A stretch of DNA of 64,000 nt from Noviherbaspirillum_A sp047237965 (GCF_047237965.1 NZ_JBDFLX010000001.1:3968001-4032000), one strand, 5' to 3'. Positions 52,249 to 62,426 are shown, counted from the first letter of the stretch. Numbers and translations: made by a program. The notes: generated from the letters alone by a model not told the origin.

Positions 52249-53043
52249 ATGAAGCTGCGCATAGCCACTTACAACATCCACAAGGGCGTGTCGACGATAG
52301 GAAGCCGGCCCCGTGTCCATGCGCTCAAGCAAGCCCTGTCGGCACTGGAAGCCGACGTGATATTCCTGCAGGAAGTGCAGGGCAGGCATGACCTGCTGGC
52401 CTTGAAGCATGCGGCCAACTGGCCCAGCCAGAGCCAGCACGAGTTCTTCGCCGGCGAGGACAAGCATTGCGCCTACGGTGTCAACGCGGTCTATGACCAC
52501 GGCCATCACGGCAACGCGCTGGTCAGCAGCTTTCCGATCGCATCCTCGCGCAACCAGGATGTGTCCGACCATGCCTATGAATCGCGCGGCATCCTGCATT
52601 GCGTGATCCAGTGCAACGATGTCAGCGTGCATTGCTACGTGGTGCACCTGGGCCTGTTCGCCGGCAGCCGCAAGCGCCAGACCGACGCGCTGATCGACGC
52701 CGTGTCGTCGTCCGCGCCGCCGGGGGCGCCGGTGATCATCGCCGGCGACTTCAACGACTGGAACAACAAGTTGAGCGACACCCTGCGCGCCGGCCTCGGC
52801 GTGACCGAAGTGTTCGACGAGAACCTGTCGCGGCGCGGCTTCGGCACCTATCTGCGCCTGCTGGCCGGCCGCGGCCCCAAGATCCAGCCGGCCCGCACTT
52901 TCCCGGCGGCGATGCCGCTGCTGCAGCTCGACCGCGTCTATGTGCGCGGCTTCAAGGTGGCGTCGGCCAAGGTGATGCACGGCATCCTGTGGAGCCGCCT
53001 GTCCGACCATGCGCCCATCGTCGCGGAGCTTGAGCTGGCATAA
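52249..53043 (+). CDS. Endonuclease/exonuclease/phosphatase-family protein, 264 aa
   Basis: The EEP motifs are all present: RIATYNIHKG, FLQEVQG, IIAGDFNDW, LDRVYVRG and LSDHAPIVAELEL. It begins 18 bases after NudB and precedes ClsB. In proteobacteria an EEP protein is commonly next to clsB-type cardiolipin synthases, suggesting a phosphodiesterase role at the membrane. Confidence 0.92.
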   Translation: MKLRIATYNIHKGVSTIGSRPRVHALKQALSALEADVIFLQEVQGRHDLLALKHAANWPSQSQHEFFAGEDKHCAYGVNAVYDHGHHGNALVSSFPIASSRNQDVSDHAYESRGILHCVIQCNDVSVHCYVVHLGLFAGSRKRQTDALIDAVSSSAPPGAPVIIAGDFNDWNNKLSDTLRAGLGVTEVFDENLSRRGFGTYLRLLAGRGPKIQPARTFPAAMPLLQLDRVYVRGFKVASAKVMHGILWSRLSDHAPIVAELELA

Positions 53044-53093
53044 GGCAGGGAATGGCGTTAGCGGTGAACGTGACTTATTTCAGGCGGTAATCC

Positions 53094-54257
53094 ATGCGAC
53101 CGGTTTCCTACACCGCCAACAACAGGCTGACCCTGCTGCACTGCGGCGCGGAGTTCTTTCCGGAACTGGAAGCGGCATGCGACGGCGCGGCTTCCGAGAT
53201 CTACCTGGAAACCTACATCTTCGCGGACGACCCCACCGCGCACCGCATCGAGGAAGCGCTGATCCGGGCCGCGAAGCGCCATGTACGGGTGCACGTGATC
53301 ACCGACTGGACCGGCACCGGCAACACCCACACCAGGAAGCTCAAGGAAAGGCTGCAGGCCGGCGGCGTGCAGCATCGCAGTTTCAACCCCTTCTTCCGGC
53401 GCGGCGTGGCGCGCACCCATCGCAAGATCTGTGTGATCGACCGCAAGGTCGCCTTCCTTGGCGGCCTGAACATCAATGACGACCTGATCTCGGACGATGA
53501 CTCGGCCATGCCGCTGCCGGCGCCGCGCTGGGACTTCGGCGTGCGCATCACCGGGCCGCTGGTGGCCGCCATCCATGAAGAGGTCACGACCCAGTGGGCC
53601 AGGCTGGGCAAGCTGGACCTGAAGCAGCGCATCGAGCGCATCCGCAAGCTGCGCACCACCCATGTCGAGAACGTCAATGCGCCGGCCTTCGCGGCGCTGG
53701 TGGTGCGCGACAACCTGCGCAACCGCCGCACCATCCAGCGCGCCTACATGCATGCGCTCGGCCACGCGCGGGAAAGCGCCTGGCTGGCCAATCCGTATTT
53801 CGCGCCGGGACGCAAGATGCGCGACGCGCTGTGCCGCGCCGCCGAGCGGGGCGTGGATGTGACGCTGCTGCTGGGCGTGGGGCAGTTCAGGATGCAGGAC
53901 GCGGTGGCGCGCTCCTACTATCCCAAGCTGCTGGAACATGGCGTGAAAATCTTCGAGTACCAGAAGACCCAGCTGCACGGCAAGGTGGCCGTGGTCGACG
54001 ATGAATGGGCCACCGTGGGTTCGAGCAACTACGACGGCTTTTCGCTGTTCGTGAACCAGGAAGCCAACATCGTGGTCAAGGATGCAGAGTTCGCGCATGC
54101 GCTGCGCGACCATATCCGCCACGGCGTCCGGGACGCGGTGCCGGTCCATGCCGAGGAATTCCGCAACACGCCGTGGCACCGGCGGGCCTGGTACGGCACC
54201 GCCTTCCTGATCTACCGCGGCCTGATGCGGCTCATCACCATGGGGCGCTATACCTGA
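53094..54257 (+). CDS. clsB: Cardiolipin synthase B, 387 aa
   Basis: Two HKD (phospholipase D) motifs are present: HRKICVIDRKVAFLGGLNI near residue 108 and HGKVAVVDDEWATVGSSNYD near 296. The length and absence of N-terminal membrane segments fit ClsB rather than ClsA. It makes cardiolipin from phosphatidylglycerol at the inner membrane. It is 50 bases after the EEP gene. Confidence 0.92.
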   Translation: MRPVSYTANNRLTLLHCGAEFFPELEAACDGAASEIYLETYIFADDPTAHRIEEALIRAAKRHVRVHVITDWTGTGNTHTRKLKERLQAGGVQHRSFNPFFRRGVARTHRKICVIDRKVAFLGGLNINDDLISDDDSAMPLPAPRWDFGVRITGPLVAAIHEEVTTQWARLGKLDLKQRIERIRKLRTTHVENVNAPAFAALVVRDNLRNRRTIQRAYMHALGHARESAWLANPYFAPGRKMRDALCRAAERGVDVTLLLGVGQFRMQDAVARSYYPKLLEHGVKIFEYQKTQLHGKVAVVDDEWATVGSSNYDGFSLFVNQEANIVVKDAEFAHALRDHIRHGVRDAVPVHAEEFRNTPWHRRAWYGTAFLIYRGLMRLITMGRYT

Positions 54258-54272
54258 CGGGCTGGCGCCGTT

Positions 54273-54977
54273 TCAGATGCGCAGCCAGGCGCCCTTGAAC
54301 ACGATGGGCCCGGTCGGGCCGTCGGCCTTGGGCGAGCCGCCCTTGGGTTCCACCGTCACCGCCAGCAGCGCCACCGTGTCGGGCGTGGCATTCTCCGGCA
54401 ACGGCAGGGTGATGCTGCCATCGGCGGCCAAGAGGCCCAGCGAGCGCGGATTGCCCTGTTTCGGCACGGCCCACAGTTCCAGGCTGCGGTCGGCCGCCAC
54501 CGTCTGCGGCGCCACCAGCTTCACCGTCAGCTGATGGCGGCGGGCGTCGCCCGTGACCACCGCCACCGGCTGCGACTTGTCGTCGGCCAGCATGGCAACG
54601 AAGGACGGCGGCGCCTGAACGCCCGCCTGCTGCGTCAGCAGCACGGCCGCCAGCACCATGGCCAGCGCGCTGGACGTCAAACCAAGGCCGCGCCAGAAGG
54701 AGAGGCTCTCGCGCAGCCGCGACATCCACCCGGAAGGCTGCGGCGCGATGCCGGTGGCGCGCGCGATGTTGTCCCATACCTGCGGCCGCGGCGCCTCTGC
54801 CGGCGCGAACTGCGCCAGCGGGCACAGCCTGTCCTGCCATTGCTCCACCACGCGCCGCATGGCCGCATGGCGCGCCAGCAGGGTGTCGAAGCGCCTGCGC
54901 GCGCCGTTGCGCAGCGTGCCCAGCACATACTCGGCGGCCAGCCGGTCCAGCAGTTCCGGATTGCGTTCGATATTCAT
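54273..54977 (-). CDS. Anti-sigma factor (RskA/anti-sigma-K type), 234 aa
   Basis: ATG 54977 overlaps the sigma-factor stop. The N-terminal 80 residues are the cytoplasmic anti-sigma domain (LLDRLAAEYVLGTLRNGARRRFDTLLARH). One membrane helix follows (LTSSALAMVLAAVLLTQQA), then a periplasmic beta domain (SLELWAVPKQGNPRSLGLL) of the RskA C-terminal type. It should hold the ECF sigma factor at the membrane until a signal arrives. Confidence 0.9.
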   Translation of the reverse strand: MNIERNPELLDRLAAEYVLGTLRNGARRRFDTLLARHAAMRRVVEQWQDRLCPLAQFAPAEAPRPQVWDNIARATGIAPQPSGWMSRLRESLSFWRGLGLTSSALAMVLAAVLLTQQAGVQAPPSFVAMLADDKSQPVAVVTGDARRHQLTVKLVAPQTVAADRSLELWAVPKQGNPRSLGLLAADGSITLPLPENATPDTVALLAVTVEPKGGSPKADGPTGPIVFKGAWLRI

Positions 54978-55552
54978 GCGCCCTCCAGCCGGGTCAGGCA
55001 GGTGCGCAGCCGCTCCAGCCCGCGCCGCACCCAGGTCTTGACCGTGCCCAGCGGCAGCTTCATCTGCTGCGCCACTTCGCTGTGCGACAGGTCGTGGTAG
55101 AAGGCCAGCGCGATGGCTTGCCGGTGCAGGCCTTCCAGCCGGGAAAAGCAATGCGCCAGCGCCCTGGCCTCGGCATCCATGCTGAGCACGTCAATGGGGC
55201 TGGGGTCGCTGCTTTCGAGGGCTTCCATCACATCCTTGTCAAAGGTGTCGGCATCGATCTCCACTGTCGCATCCATGCGGCGGAGCAGGTCGTAGGCGCG
55301 GTTGCGCACGATGGTGGTCATCCATGTCATCGGCGCTGCCAGGCCGGCCTGGTAGCTGCCGGCATTGTTCCAGACGCTGACGAAACTCTCCTGCAACACG
55401 TCTTCCGCCAGTTCCTTCCTGTTCAATATACGCAGCGCGAAGCCAAACAGTTTCGGCGATGTGGCGTCATAGAGCGCGCGGAAGGCGGCCGCATCCCGGC
55501 GGGCCACGGCGGCCAGCAGGCTCCTCAGTTGTTGCGGATCGGTATCGGACAA
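54974..55552 (-). CDS. ECF sigma factor (SigK-like), 192 aa
   Basis: Region 2 (FRALYDATSPKLFGFALRILNRKELAEDVLQESFVSVW) and region 4 (LHRQAIALAFYHDLSHSEVAQQMKLPLGTVKTWVRRGLERL) are clear. It overlaps the anti-sigma gene by four bases. SigK/RskA-type pairs respond to envelope or redox stress. The upstream gap (55,553-55,701) may contain an autoregulated promoter. Confidence 0.92.
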   Translation of the reverse strand: MSDTDPQQLRSLLAAVARRDAAAFRALYDATSPKLFGFALRILNRKELAEDVLQESFVSVWNNAGSYQAGLAAPMTWMTTIVRNRAYDLLRRMDATVEIDADTFDKDVMEALESSDPSPIDVLSMDAEARALAHCFSRLEGLHRQAIALAFYHDLSHSEVAQQMKLPLGTVKTWVRRGLERLRTCLTRLEGA

Positions 55553-55701
55553 GGCCTGTGCCTCCTGGATCGGTGGAAGAGTTGCATGGATGCATCAGAC
55601 AGCGATTGTACGCATAAACCGATGAGCGATATTCGTACAAATTATTGAAAATCGCGTAAAAACCGCGATATACAAGGGGGATTAGCTTATGGACCAGAGA
55701 A

Positions 55702-56076
55702 ATGACGAATGAAAGTGTACGAATAGACAAGTGGCTGTGGGCGGCCCGTTTCTTCAAGACCCGCAGCATGGCGACCGATGCCGTCGACAGCGGCAAGATC
55801 AAGCTCAACGGCGACCGTGTCAAGCCGGCGCGTGGCGTCAAGCCAGGCGACCGGGTGGAAGTCGATAACGGTTCGACCGAATGGGAAGTGGTGGTGAAGG
55901 AATTGTCGGACGTGCGGCGTGCCGCCAACTTTGCGCAGGCGCTGTATGAGGAAACCGAAGGCAGCGTCGAACGGCGCGCCAAGGCTGCCGAAGACCGGCG
56001 CTATTTCCGTGAGCCGGGCGCCGACATCAAGGGCCGCCCGACCAAGCGCGACCGCCGCCTGATCAGCCGTTTCTGA
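55702..56076 (+). CDS. hslR: S4 RNA-binding protein, Hsp15 type, 124 aa
   Basis: VRIDKWLWAARFFKTRSMATDAVDSGKIKLNGDRVKPARGVKPGDRVEV is the S4 domain of Hsp15, which rescues stalled 50S subunits carrying nascent chains. The basic C-terminal tail (GRPTKRDRRLISRF) is typical. It is monocistronic. Confidence 0.92.
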   Translation: MTNESVRIDKWLWAARFFKTRSMATDAVDSGKIKLNGDRVKPARGVKPGDRVEVDNGSTEWEVVVKELSDVRRAANFAQALYEETEGSVERRAKAAEDRRYFREPGADIKGRPTKRDRRLISRF

Positions 56077-56177
56077 CCCGCACAACGGTCCCATGCTGCA
56101 TTGCCGCATAGAACCAAATCTCTAGAACAGCCACTCTAGGTTGCAGTTTGACATTTAGAAGTGGCTGCATAATAGTA

Positions 56178-56187
56178 CGAACGTTCG
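56178..56187. promoter_or_regulatory. Palindromic operator candidate for the TetR-type regulator
   Basis: CGAACGTTCG is a perfect 10-base palindrome 54 bases upstream of the TetR-type start, with further CGAA/TTCG half-sites nearby. TetR proteins of fatty-acid metabolism bind similar sites and often repress their own gene. Confidence 0.45.
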
Positions 56188-56241
56188 CATTCAGTTCGTT
56201 TCTGTTCCCATCGTTTTTTACAGGACTCACTGAGTTCCATC

Positions 56242-56871
56242 ATGACTGACACGACACCGAAATTCATGCGCAAGGGCGAACTGACCCGCGCAGCGATCCT
56301 TGACGTAGCGCTTGGCCTGGCAAGCCGCGACGGCCTCGAAGGCCTGACCATCGGCCTGCTTGCCGACAAGATGAACATGAGCAAATCAGGCGTATTTGCC
56401 CATTTCGGATCGCGCGAAGACCTGCAGATCGAAGTACTGAAGCTGTATCACCACCACTTCGAGCAGGAGGTGTTCTATCCCAGCATGCAGGAACCGCGCG
56501 GCCTGCCGCGCCTGCAAAGCATGTTCTCGCGCTGGGTCAAGCGGGTGACGATGGAAATCGCTTCCGGCTGCATCTACATCAGCGGCGCGGCCGAGTATGA
56601 CGACCGGCCGGGCGCGATCCGCGAGGAGCTGGTCGGCATGGTCAGGGCATGGCAGGACGCGCTGCGCCGCTGCGTGGAGCAGGCGGTCGAGTGCGGCCAC
56701 CTGCGCCCCGATACCGACCCGCAGCAGATGGTGTATGAAATGTATGGGCTGGTGCTGGCGCTGCACCACGATGCACGCTTCATCAAGCGCCCCGGCAGCG
56801 TTGGCCGCGCGCAGGTCGGTTTCGACCGCCTGCTCGAAAGCTACCGCGCCGTGGAAGTGGCAAGCCGCTGA
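56242..56871 (+). CDS. TetR-family transcriptional regulator, 209 aa
   Basis: RAAILDVALGLASRDGLEGLTIGLLADKMNMSKSGVFAHFGSREDLQIEVL is a complete TetR HTH. The ligand domain fits TetR regulators of acyl-CoA metabolism. It stands 77 bases upstream of the beta-oxidation genes on the same strand and is probably their repressor, relieved by acyl-CoA (inference). Confidence 0.92.
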   Translation: MTDTTPKFMRKGELTRAAILDVALGLASRDGLEGLTIGLLADKMNMSKSGVFAHFGSREDLQIEVLKLYHHHFEQEVFYPSMQEPRGLPRLQSMFSRWVKRVTMEIASGCIYISGAAEYDDRPGAIREELVGMVRAWQDALRRCVEQAVECGHLRPDTDPQQMVYEMYGLVLALHHDARFIKRPGSVGRAQVGFDRLLESYRAVEVASR

Positions 56872-56948
56872 TGCGACACAGGAACTGAATCGCTGTCGAC
56901 AAGACAGTCCGACTGATCAATCTAGCCATCGCTCTTCTGGAGAAAAAC

Positions 56949-58739
56949 ATGGGTCAATACGTCGCCCCGATACGTGACATGCAGTTCGTTCTGCACGAGT
57001 TGCTGCAAGTCGAAAATGAATTGAAGCAGCTTCCGCCGCATGCGGAAGTCGATGCCGACATCATCAACCAGGTGCTGGAGGAGGGCGGCAGGTTCACGTC
57101 CGAGGTGGTGTTCCCGCTCAATCACAGCGGCGACCGCGAAGGCTGCAGGCTGAATCAGGAAACCCATGAAGTGACGACGCCCAAGGGCTTCAAGGAAGCC
57201 TACCGGCAGTACATCGACGCCGGCTGGCCGTCCCTGTCGGCCGACCCGGAATTCGGCGGCCAGGGCCTGCCGGTGGTGCTGAACAATGCATTCTATGAAA
57301 TGCTCAATTCGTCCAACCAGGCCTGGACCATGTATCCCGGCCTGTCGCATGGCGCCTACGAGTGCCTGCATGCGCACGGCACGCCGGAGCAGAAAGCGCT
57401 GTACCTGTCCAAGCTGGTATCGGGCGAATGGACCGGCACCATGTGCCTGACCGAGCCGCACTGCGGCACCGACCTCGGCATGCTGCGCTCCAAGGCCGAG
57501 CCGCAGGCCGATGGTTCCTACCGCATCACCGGCGGCAAGATCTTCATTTCCGCCGGCGAGCACGACATGGTGGAAAACATCGTTCACCTGGTGCTGGCCC
57601 GCCTGCCGGACGCGCCGGCCGGCACCAAGGGCATCTCGCTGTTCCTGGTGCCCAAGTTCATTCCCAACCCGGACGGCTCGCTGGGCGACCGCAACCGCAT
57701 CTTCTGCGGCGCGATCGAAGAGAAGATGGGCATCCACGGCAATTCCACCTGCCAGATGAACATGGACGGCGCCACCGGCTGGCTGATCGGCCAGCCCAAC
57801 AAGGGCCTGAATGCGATGTTCGTGATGATGAACGCGGCCCGCCTGGGCGTGGGCATGCAGTCGCTGGGCCTGACCGAAGTCGCCTTCCAGAACGCGCTGA
57901 TCTATGCGAAGGACCGCCTGCAGATGCGCAGCCTGTCGGGCGTGAAGGCGCCGGAAAAACCAGCCGACCCGATCATCGTGCATCCGGACGTGCGCCGCAT
58001 GCTGCTCACCGCCAAGGCCTATGCCGAAGGCGGCCGCGCATTCAGCTACTACACCGCCCTGCTGATCGACCGCGAACTGAACCACCCGGACGAGGAAGTG
58101 CGCAAGGACGCGGCCGACCAGGTCGCGCTGCTCACGCCCATCATCAAGGCCTTCCTGACCGACAACGGCTGGATCGCCACCTCCGAGGCGATGCAGGTAT
58201 ATGGCGGCCACGGCTTCATTTCCGAATGGGGCATGGAGCAGTATGTGCGCGACTCGCGCATCAACATGATCTACGAAGGCACCAACACCATCCAGTCGCT
58301 GGACCTGCTGGGACGCAAGGTGCTGATGGACAACGGCGCCAAGCTGCGCAAGTTCGGCGCCCAGGTGCAGGCTTTCGTCGAGGAAAATGGCACCGATGAA
58401 GCCATGTCCGAGTTCATCACGCCGCTGGCAGATCTTGGCGACAAGGTCACCAAGCTGACGATGGAAATCGGCATGAAGGCCTTCCAGAACCAGGACGAGG
58501 TCGGCGCCGCCGCCGTGCCTTACCTGCGCGTGGTCGGCCACATGGTGTTTGCCTACTTCTTTGCCCGCATGGCCAAGATCGCGCTGGAAAAGCAGGACTC
58601 CGGCGACAGCTTCTACCAGTCCAAGCTGGGCACCGCGCGTTTCTACTTCGCGCGCCTGCTGCCCGAAACCGCGATGCTGATCCGCCAGGCCCGTTCGGGC
58701 TCGGCCAGCCTGATGGCGCTGGACGCCGACCTGATCTAA
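56949..58739 (+). CDS. Acyl-CoA dehydrogenase (FadE/DmdC-like), 596 aa
   Basis: The 596-aa length and motifs MCLTEPHCGTDLGMLRSKAEP, ITGGKIFISAGEHDM and GGHGFISEWGMEQYVRDSRINMIYEGTNTIQ identify the long acyl-CoA dehydrogenase branch with an extra C-terminal domain. It oxidises acyl-CoA to trans-2-enoyl-CoA using FAD. It is the first enzyme gene of the local fatty-acid oxidation block. Confidence 0.92.
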   Translation: MGQYVAPIRDMQFVLHELLQVENELKQLPPHAEVDADIINQVLEEGGRFTSEVVFPLNHSGDREGCRLNQETHEVTTPKGFKEAYRQYIDAGWPSLSADPEFGGQGLPVVLNNAFYEMLNSSNQAWTMYPGLSHGAYECLHAHGTPEQKALYLSKLVSGEWTGTMCLTEPHCGTDLGMLRSKAEPQADGSYRITGGKIFISAGEHDMVENIVHLVLARLPDAPAGTKGISLFLVPKFIPNPDGSLGDRNRIFCGAIEEKMGIHGNSTCQMNMDGATGWLIGQPNKGLNAMFVMMNAARLGVGMQSLGLTEVAFQNALIYAKDRLQMRSLSGVKAPEKPADPIIVHPDVRRMLLTAKAYAEGGRAFSYYTALLIDRELNHPDEEVRKDAADQVALLTPIIKAFLTDNGWIATSEAMQVYGGHGFISEWGMEQYVRDSRINMIYEGTNTIQSLDLLGRKVLMDNGAKLRKFGAQVQAFVEENGTDEAMSEFITPLADLGDKVTKLTMEIGMKAFQNQDEVGAAAVPYLRVVGHMVFAYFFARMAKIALEKQDSGDSFYQSKLGTARFYFARLLPETAMLIRQARSGSASLMALDADLI

Positions 58740-58831
58740 ACCACGGAAAACCGCCGCAGCATCCCGCCGACCCGCTCGCTTGCAGCAGGTCGGCGCGGCG
58801 GCCCGCACCCAAACGTTCCAGGACTACAACC

Positions 58832-61219
58832 ATGTCAAATTTCATCGTCAAGAAAGTCGCCGTGCTGGGCGCCGGCGTGATGGGCGCGCAGATTGCCGCG
58901 CACTGCGTCAATGCCCGCGTGCCCGTGGTGCTGTTCGATCTGCCGGCCAGGGAAGGCCCGAAGAACGGCATCGTGCTGCGCGCCATTGAAAACCTGAAGA
59001 AGCTGAGCCCGGCGCCACTGGCCGACAAGGATCAGGCGGCGCTGATCGAAGTGGCCAACTACGAGGACAACCTCGATATCCTGAAGGGCTGCGACCTGAT
59101 CATCGAAGCCATTGCCGAGCGCATGGACTGGAAGCATGACCTGTACAAGAAGGTTGCTCCCTACATCGCGCCGAATGCGATCTTCGCCTCCAACACCTCC
59201 GGCCTGTCGATCACGGCGCTGTCCGAAGGCTTCGATGCCGACCTCAAGGCGCGCTTCTGCGGCGTGCACTTCTTCAATCCGCCGCGCTACATGCATTTGG
59301 TGGAACTGATCCCGACCGCCGCCACCCGTCCCGAGATCCTGGACCAGCTGGAAGGCTTCCTCGCCTCCACGCTGGGCAAGGGCGTGGTGCGGGCGATCGA
59401 CACGCCCAACTTCATCGCCAACCGCGTCGGCATCTTCGGCATGCTGGCCACCATCCGTGAAGCCGAGAAGTTCGGCCTGTCGGTGGATGTGGTCGACGAC
59501 CTGACCGGCGCCCGCCTGGGCCGGGCCAAGTCCGGCACCTTCCGCACCGCCGACGTGGTGGGCCTGGACACCATGGGCCATGTGATCAGGACCATGCAGG
59601 ACAACCTGAAGGACGACCCCTTCTTCCCTGTGTATGAAACCCCGGCGCTCCTGGGCAAGCTGATCGAGGCCGGCGCGCTGGGCCAGAAGGCCGGCGCCGG
59701 GTTCTACAAGAAGGTCGGCAAGGACATCCAGCGCATCGACCCGGCCAGCGGCGGCTATGTGCCCGGCGGCGCCAAGGCCGACGACCTGGTGGGCCGCATC
59801 CTGAAGGAAAAGGATCCGGCCAAGCGCATGAAGGCGCTGCATGACTCGACCAATCCGCAGGCGCAGTTCCTGTGGGCCATCTTCCGCGACGCCTTCCATT
59901 ACATCGCGGTGCACCTGGAAAGCATTGCCGACAATGCGCGCGATGTCGACTTCGCGCTGCGCTGGGGCTTCGGCTGGAGCCAGGGCCCGTTCGAGAACTG
60001 GCAGGCCGCCGGCTGGCAGCAGGTTGCAACCTGGGTAAAGGAAGACATCGAGGCCGGCCGCGCGCTGTCGAATGCGCCGCTGCCCGACTGGGTCTTCGAT
60101 GGCCGCGACGGCGTGCATGCCGCCGAAGGTTCCTGGTCGCCGGCGAAGAAGGCCTATGTGCCGCGCTCCGACCTGGCCGTCTATGGACGCCAGCCATTCC
60201 GCGCGCCGCTCCTGGGCGAAGGCGCGGCCGACGGCGGCAAGGCTGGCACCACGGTGTTCGAGGATGACTCGGTGCGCGCTTGGCATGGCGGCGACGAAGT
60301 GCTGGTGCTGTCGCTGAAGACCAAGATGCATGTGATCGGACCGGGCGTGATTGCCGGCCTGAACCGCGCCATCGACGAAGCCGAGGCCAACTACAAGGGC
60401 CTGGTGATCTGGAATGCCGACGCGGCGCAGGGCGGCGCCTTCTCGGCCGGCGCCGATCTGCAGGCGATGCTGCCGGTGTTCATGTCGGGCGGCGTCAAGG
60501 CGATCGGGCCGGAAGTGGCCAAGCTGCAGAATGCGCTGATGCGCATGAAGTACGCCAATGTACCGGTGGTGGCCGTGGTTGCCGGCCTGGCGTTGGGCGG
60601 CGGCTGCGAACTGGCGCTGCATGCGGCCAGGCGCGTGGCCGCGCTGGAAACCTATATGGGCCTGGTGGAAGTGGGCGTGGGCCTGGTGCCGGCCGGCGGC
60701 GGCCTGAAGGAAGCGGCGCTGCGCGCGGCCGCCGATGCCAAGGGCAACGACCTGCTGCAATTCCTGAAGACGTATTTCACCAATGCCGCCACGGCGCAGG
60801 TATCGAAATCGGCGCTGGAAGCGAAGAAGATGGGTTACCTGTCGGCCAACGACACCGTGGTCTTCAATGCCCATGAGCTGCTGCACGTGGCCAGGGTGGA
60901 AGCACGCGCGATGTTTGACGCAGGTTACCGCGCGCCGAACCGTGCGCTGGTGCCGGTCGCCGGCCGCTACGGCATGGCCACGATAGGCGCGCAGCTGGTC
61001 AACATGCGCGATGGCGGCTTCATCTCGGCCCACGACTACAAGCTCGGCATGATGATTGCCGAGATCGTCAGCGGCGGCGATATCGAACCCAACAGCCTGG
61101 TGTCGGAGCAGTGGCTGCTCGACCTCGAACGCAAGGCATTCATGGAATTGCTCGGCCATCCGAAAACGCAGGAGCGGATCATGGGCATGATGCAAACCGG
61201 CAAGCCGGTGCGCAACTAG
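58832..61219 (+). CDS. 3-hydroxyacyl-CoA dehydrogenase/enoyl-CoA hydratase fusion, 795 aa
   Basis: The N-terminal NAD-binding motif KVAVLGAGVMGAQIA and the HAD C-terminal domain (IDTPNFIANRVGIF...) are followed by an enoyl-CoA hydratase domain from about residue 500 (FSAGADLQAML, GLALGGGCELALHA). The order (HAD first, hydratase last) is that of FadN-type rather than FadB-type proteins. It catalyses the hydration and oxidation steps of beta-oxidation. The thiolase gene follows after ten bases. Confidence 0.92.
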   Translation: MSNFIVKKVAVLGAGVMGAQIAAHCVNARVPVVLFDLPAREGPKNGIVLRAIENLKKLSPAPLADKDQAALIEVANYEDNLDILKGCDLIIEAIAERMDWKHDLYKKVAPYIAPNAIFASNTSGLSITALSEGFDADLKARFCGVHFFNPPRYMHLVELIPTAATRPEILDQLEGFLASTLGKGVVRAIDTPNFIANRVGIFGMLATIREAEKFGLSVDVVDDLTGARLGRAKSGTFRTADVVGLDTMGHVIRTMQDNLKDDPFFPVYETPALLGKLIEAGALGQKAGAGFYKKVGKDIQRIDPASGGYVPGGAKADDLVGRILKEKDPAKRMKALHDSTNPQAQFLWAIFRDAFHYIAVHLESIADNARDVDFALRWGFGWSQGPFENWQAAGWQQVATWVKEDIEAGRALSNAPLPDWVFDGRDGVHAAEGSWSPAKKAYVPRSDLAVYGRQPFRAPLLGEGAADGGKAGTTVFEDDSVRAWHGGDEVLVLSLKTKMHVIGPGVIAGLNRAIDEAEANYKGLVIWNADAAQGGAFSAGADLQAMLPVFMSGGVKAIGPEVAKLQNALMRMKYANVPVVAVVAGLALGGGCELALHAARRVAALETYMGLVEVGVGLVPAGGGLKEAALRAAADAKGNDLLQFLKTYFTNAATAQVSKSALEAKKMGYLSANDTVVFNAHELLHVARVEARAMFDAGYRAPNRALVPVAGRYGMATIGAQLVNMRDGGFISAHDYKLGMMIAEIVSGGDIEPNSLVSEQWLLDLERKAFMELLGHPKTQERIMGMMQTGKPVRN

Positions 61220-61229
61220 GAGAATAGAA

Positions 61230-62426
61230 ATGAGCCAACAAATACAAGACGCCTACATCGTCGCCGCCACCCGCACCCCGATCGGCAAGGCGCCGCGCGG
61301 CATGTTCCGCCATACCCGCCCGGACGACCTGCTGGTGCGCGCGATGCAATCGGCCGTGGCGCAGGTGCCCGGGCTCGACCCGGCGCTGATCGAGGACGCC
61401 ATCGTCGGCTGTTCCTTTCCGGAAGCCGAGCAGGGCCTGAACCTGGCCCGCATGGCGGTGCTGCTGGCCGGCCTGCCCAAGACCGTGGGCGGCGTGACCG
61501 TCAACCGTTATTGCGCCTCCGGCATCACCGCGGTGGCGATGGCGGCCGACCGCATCCGTGTCGGCCAGGCCGATGTGATGATCGCGGCCGGCGTCGAGTC
61601 GATGTCCATGGTGCCGATGATGGGCCATCATCCATCGATGAACATGGGCATCTTCAAAGACGAGAATGTCGGCATGGCCTATGGCATGGGCCTGACCGCG
61701 GAGAACGTCGCCAAGCAATGGAAGGTGTCGCGCGAGGCGCAGGACCAGTTTGCGCTGGAGTCGCACCTCAAGGCAATTCGCGCCCAGCAGGCCGGCGAGT
61801 TTGCCGATGAGACCACCGCGGTGGACATCATCGAGAAATTCCCGAATCTGTCCAGCGGCGAAATCGATGTGAAGACCCGCACCGTCAGCGTGGATGAAGG
61901 CGCGCGCGCCGACACCAGCCTGGAAGCGCTTGCCCGGCTGCGCCCGGTGTTCGCCGCCAAGGGCACGGTCACGGCCGGCAACAGCTCGCAGACCTCGGAC
62001 GGCGCCGGCGCGCTGATCCTGGTCAGCGAGAAGATCCTGAAGCAGTTCAACCTGACACCGCTGGCGCGTTTCGCCTCGTTCGCGGTGCGCGGCGTGCCGC
62101 CCGAGATCATGGGCATCGGTCCCAAGGAAGCGATCCCGGCAGCGCTGCGCGCAGCCAACATCACGCAGGACCAGATCGACTGGTTCGAGCTGAACGAAGC
62201 CTTTGCCGCGCAGGCGCTGGCGGTGATCCAGGACCTGGGTCTGGACCCGAGCAAGGTCAACCCGATGGGCGGCGCGATCGCGCTGGGCCATCCGCTGGGG
62301 GCGACCGGGGCGATTCGGTCTGCTACGGTGGTGCATGCGCTGCGGCGGCGGAATTTGAAGTATGGGATGGTGACGATGTGCGTTGGGACGGGGATGGGGG
62401 CGGCGGGCATCTTCGAGCGGATGTAA
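61230..62426 (+). CDS. Acetyl-CoA acyltransferase (thiolase), 398 aa
   Basis: The nucleophile in NRYCASG, NEAFAAQ, GHPLGATGA and the second Cys in CVGTGMG are all present, so the enzyme should be active. It cleaves 3-ketoacyl-CoA in the last step of beta-oxidation. It is coupled to the HAD/ECH gene and is the last gene before a long repeat-filled gap. Confidence 0.93.
   Translation: MSQQIQDAYIVAATRTPIGKAPRGMFRHTRPDDLLVRAMQSAVAQVPGLDPALIEDAIVGCSFPEAEQGLNLARMAVLLAGLPKTVGGVTVNRYCASGITAVAMAADRIRVGQADVMIAAGVESMSMVPMMGHHPSMNMGIFKDENVGMAYGMGLTAENVAKQWKVSREAQDQFALESHLKAIRAQQAGEFADETTAVDIIEKFPNLSSGEIDVKTRTVSVDEGARADTSLEALARLRPVFAAKGTVTAGNSSQTSDGAGALILVSEKILKQFNLTPLARFASFAVRGVPPEIMGIGPKEAIPAALRAANITQDQIDWFELNEAFAAQALAVIQDLGLDPSKVNPMGGAIALGHPLGATGAIRSATVVHALRRRNLKYGMVTMCVGTGMGAAGIFERM

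Noticed and set aside
58835..61195. 786-codon antisense frame opposite the HAD/ECH gene
   Set aside because: It is a shadow of a well-defined multifunctional enzyme gene, with a His/Gln/Arg-biased composition.
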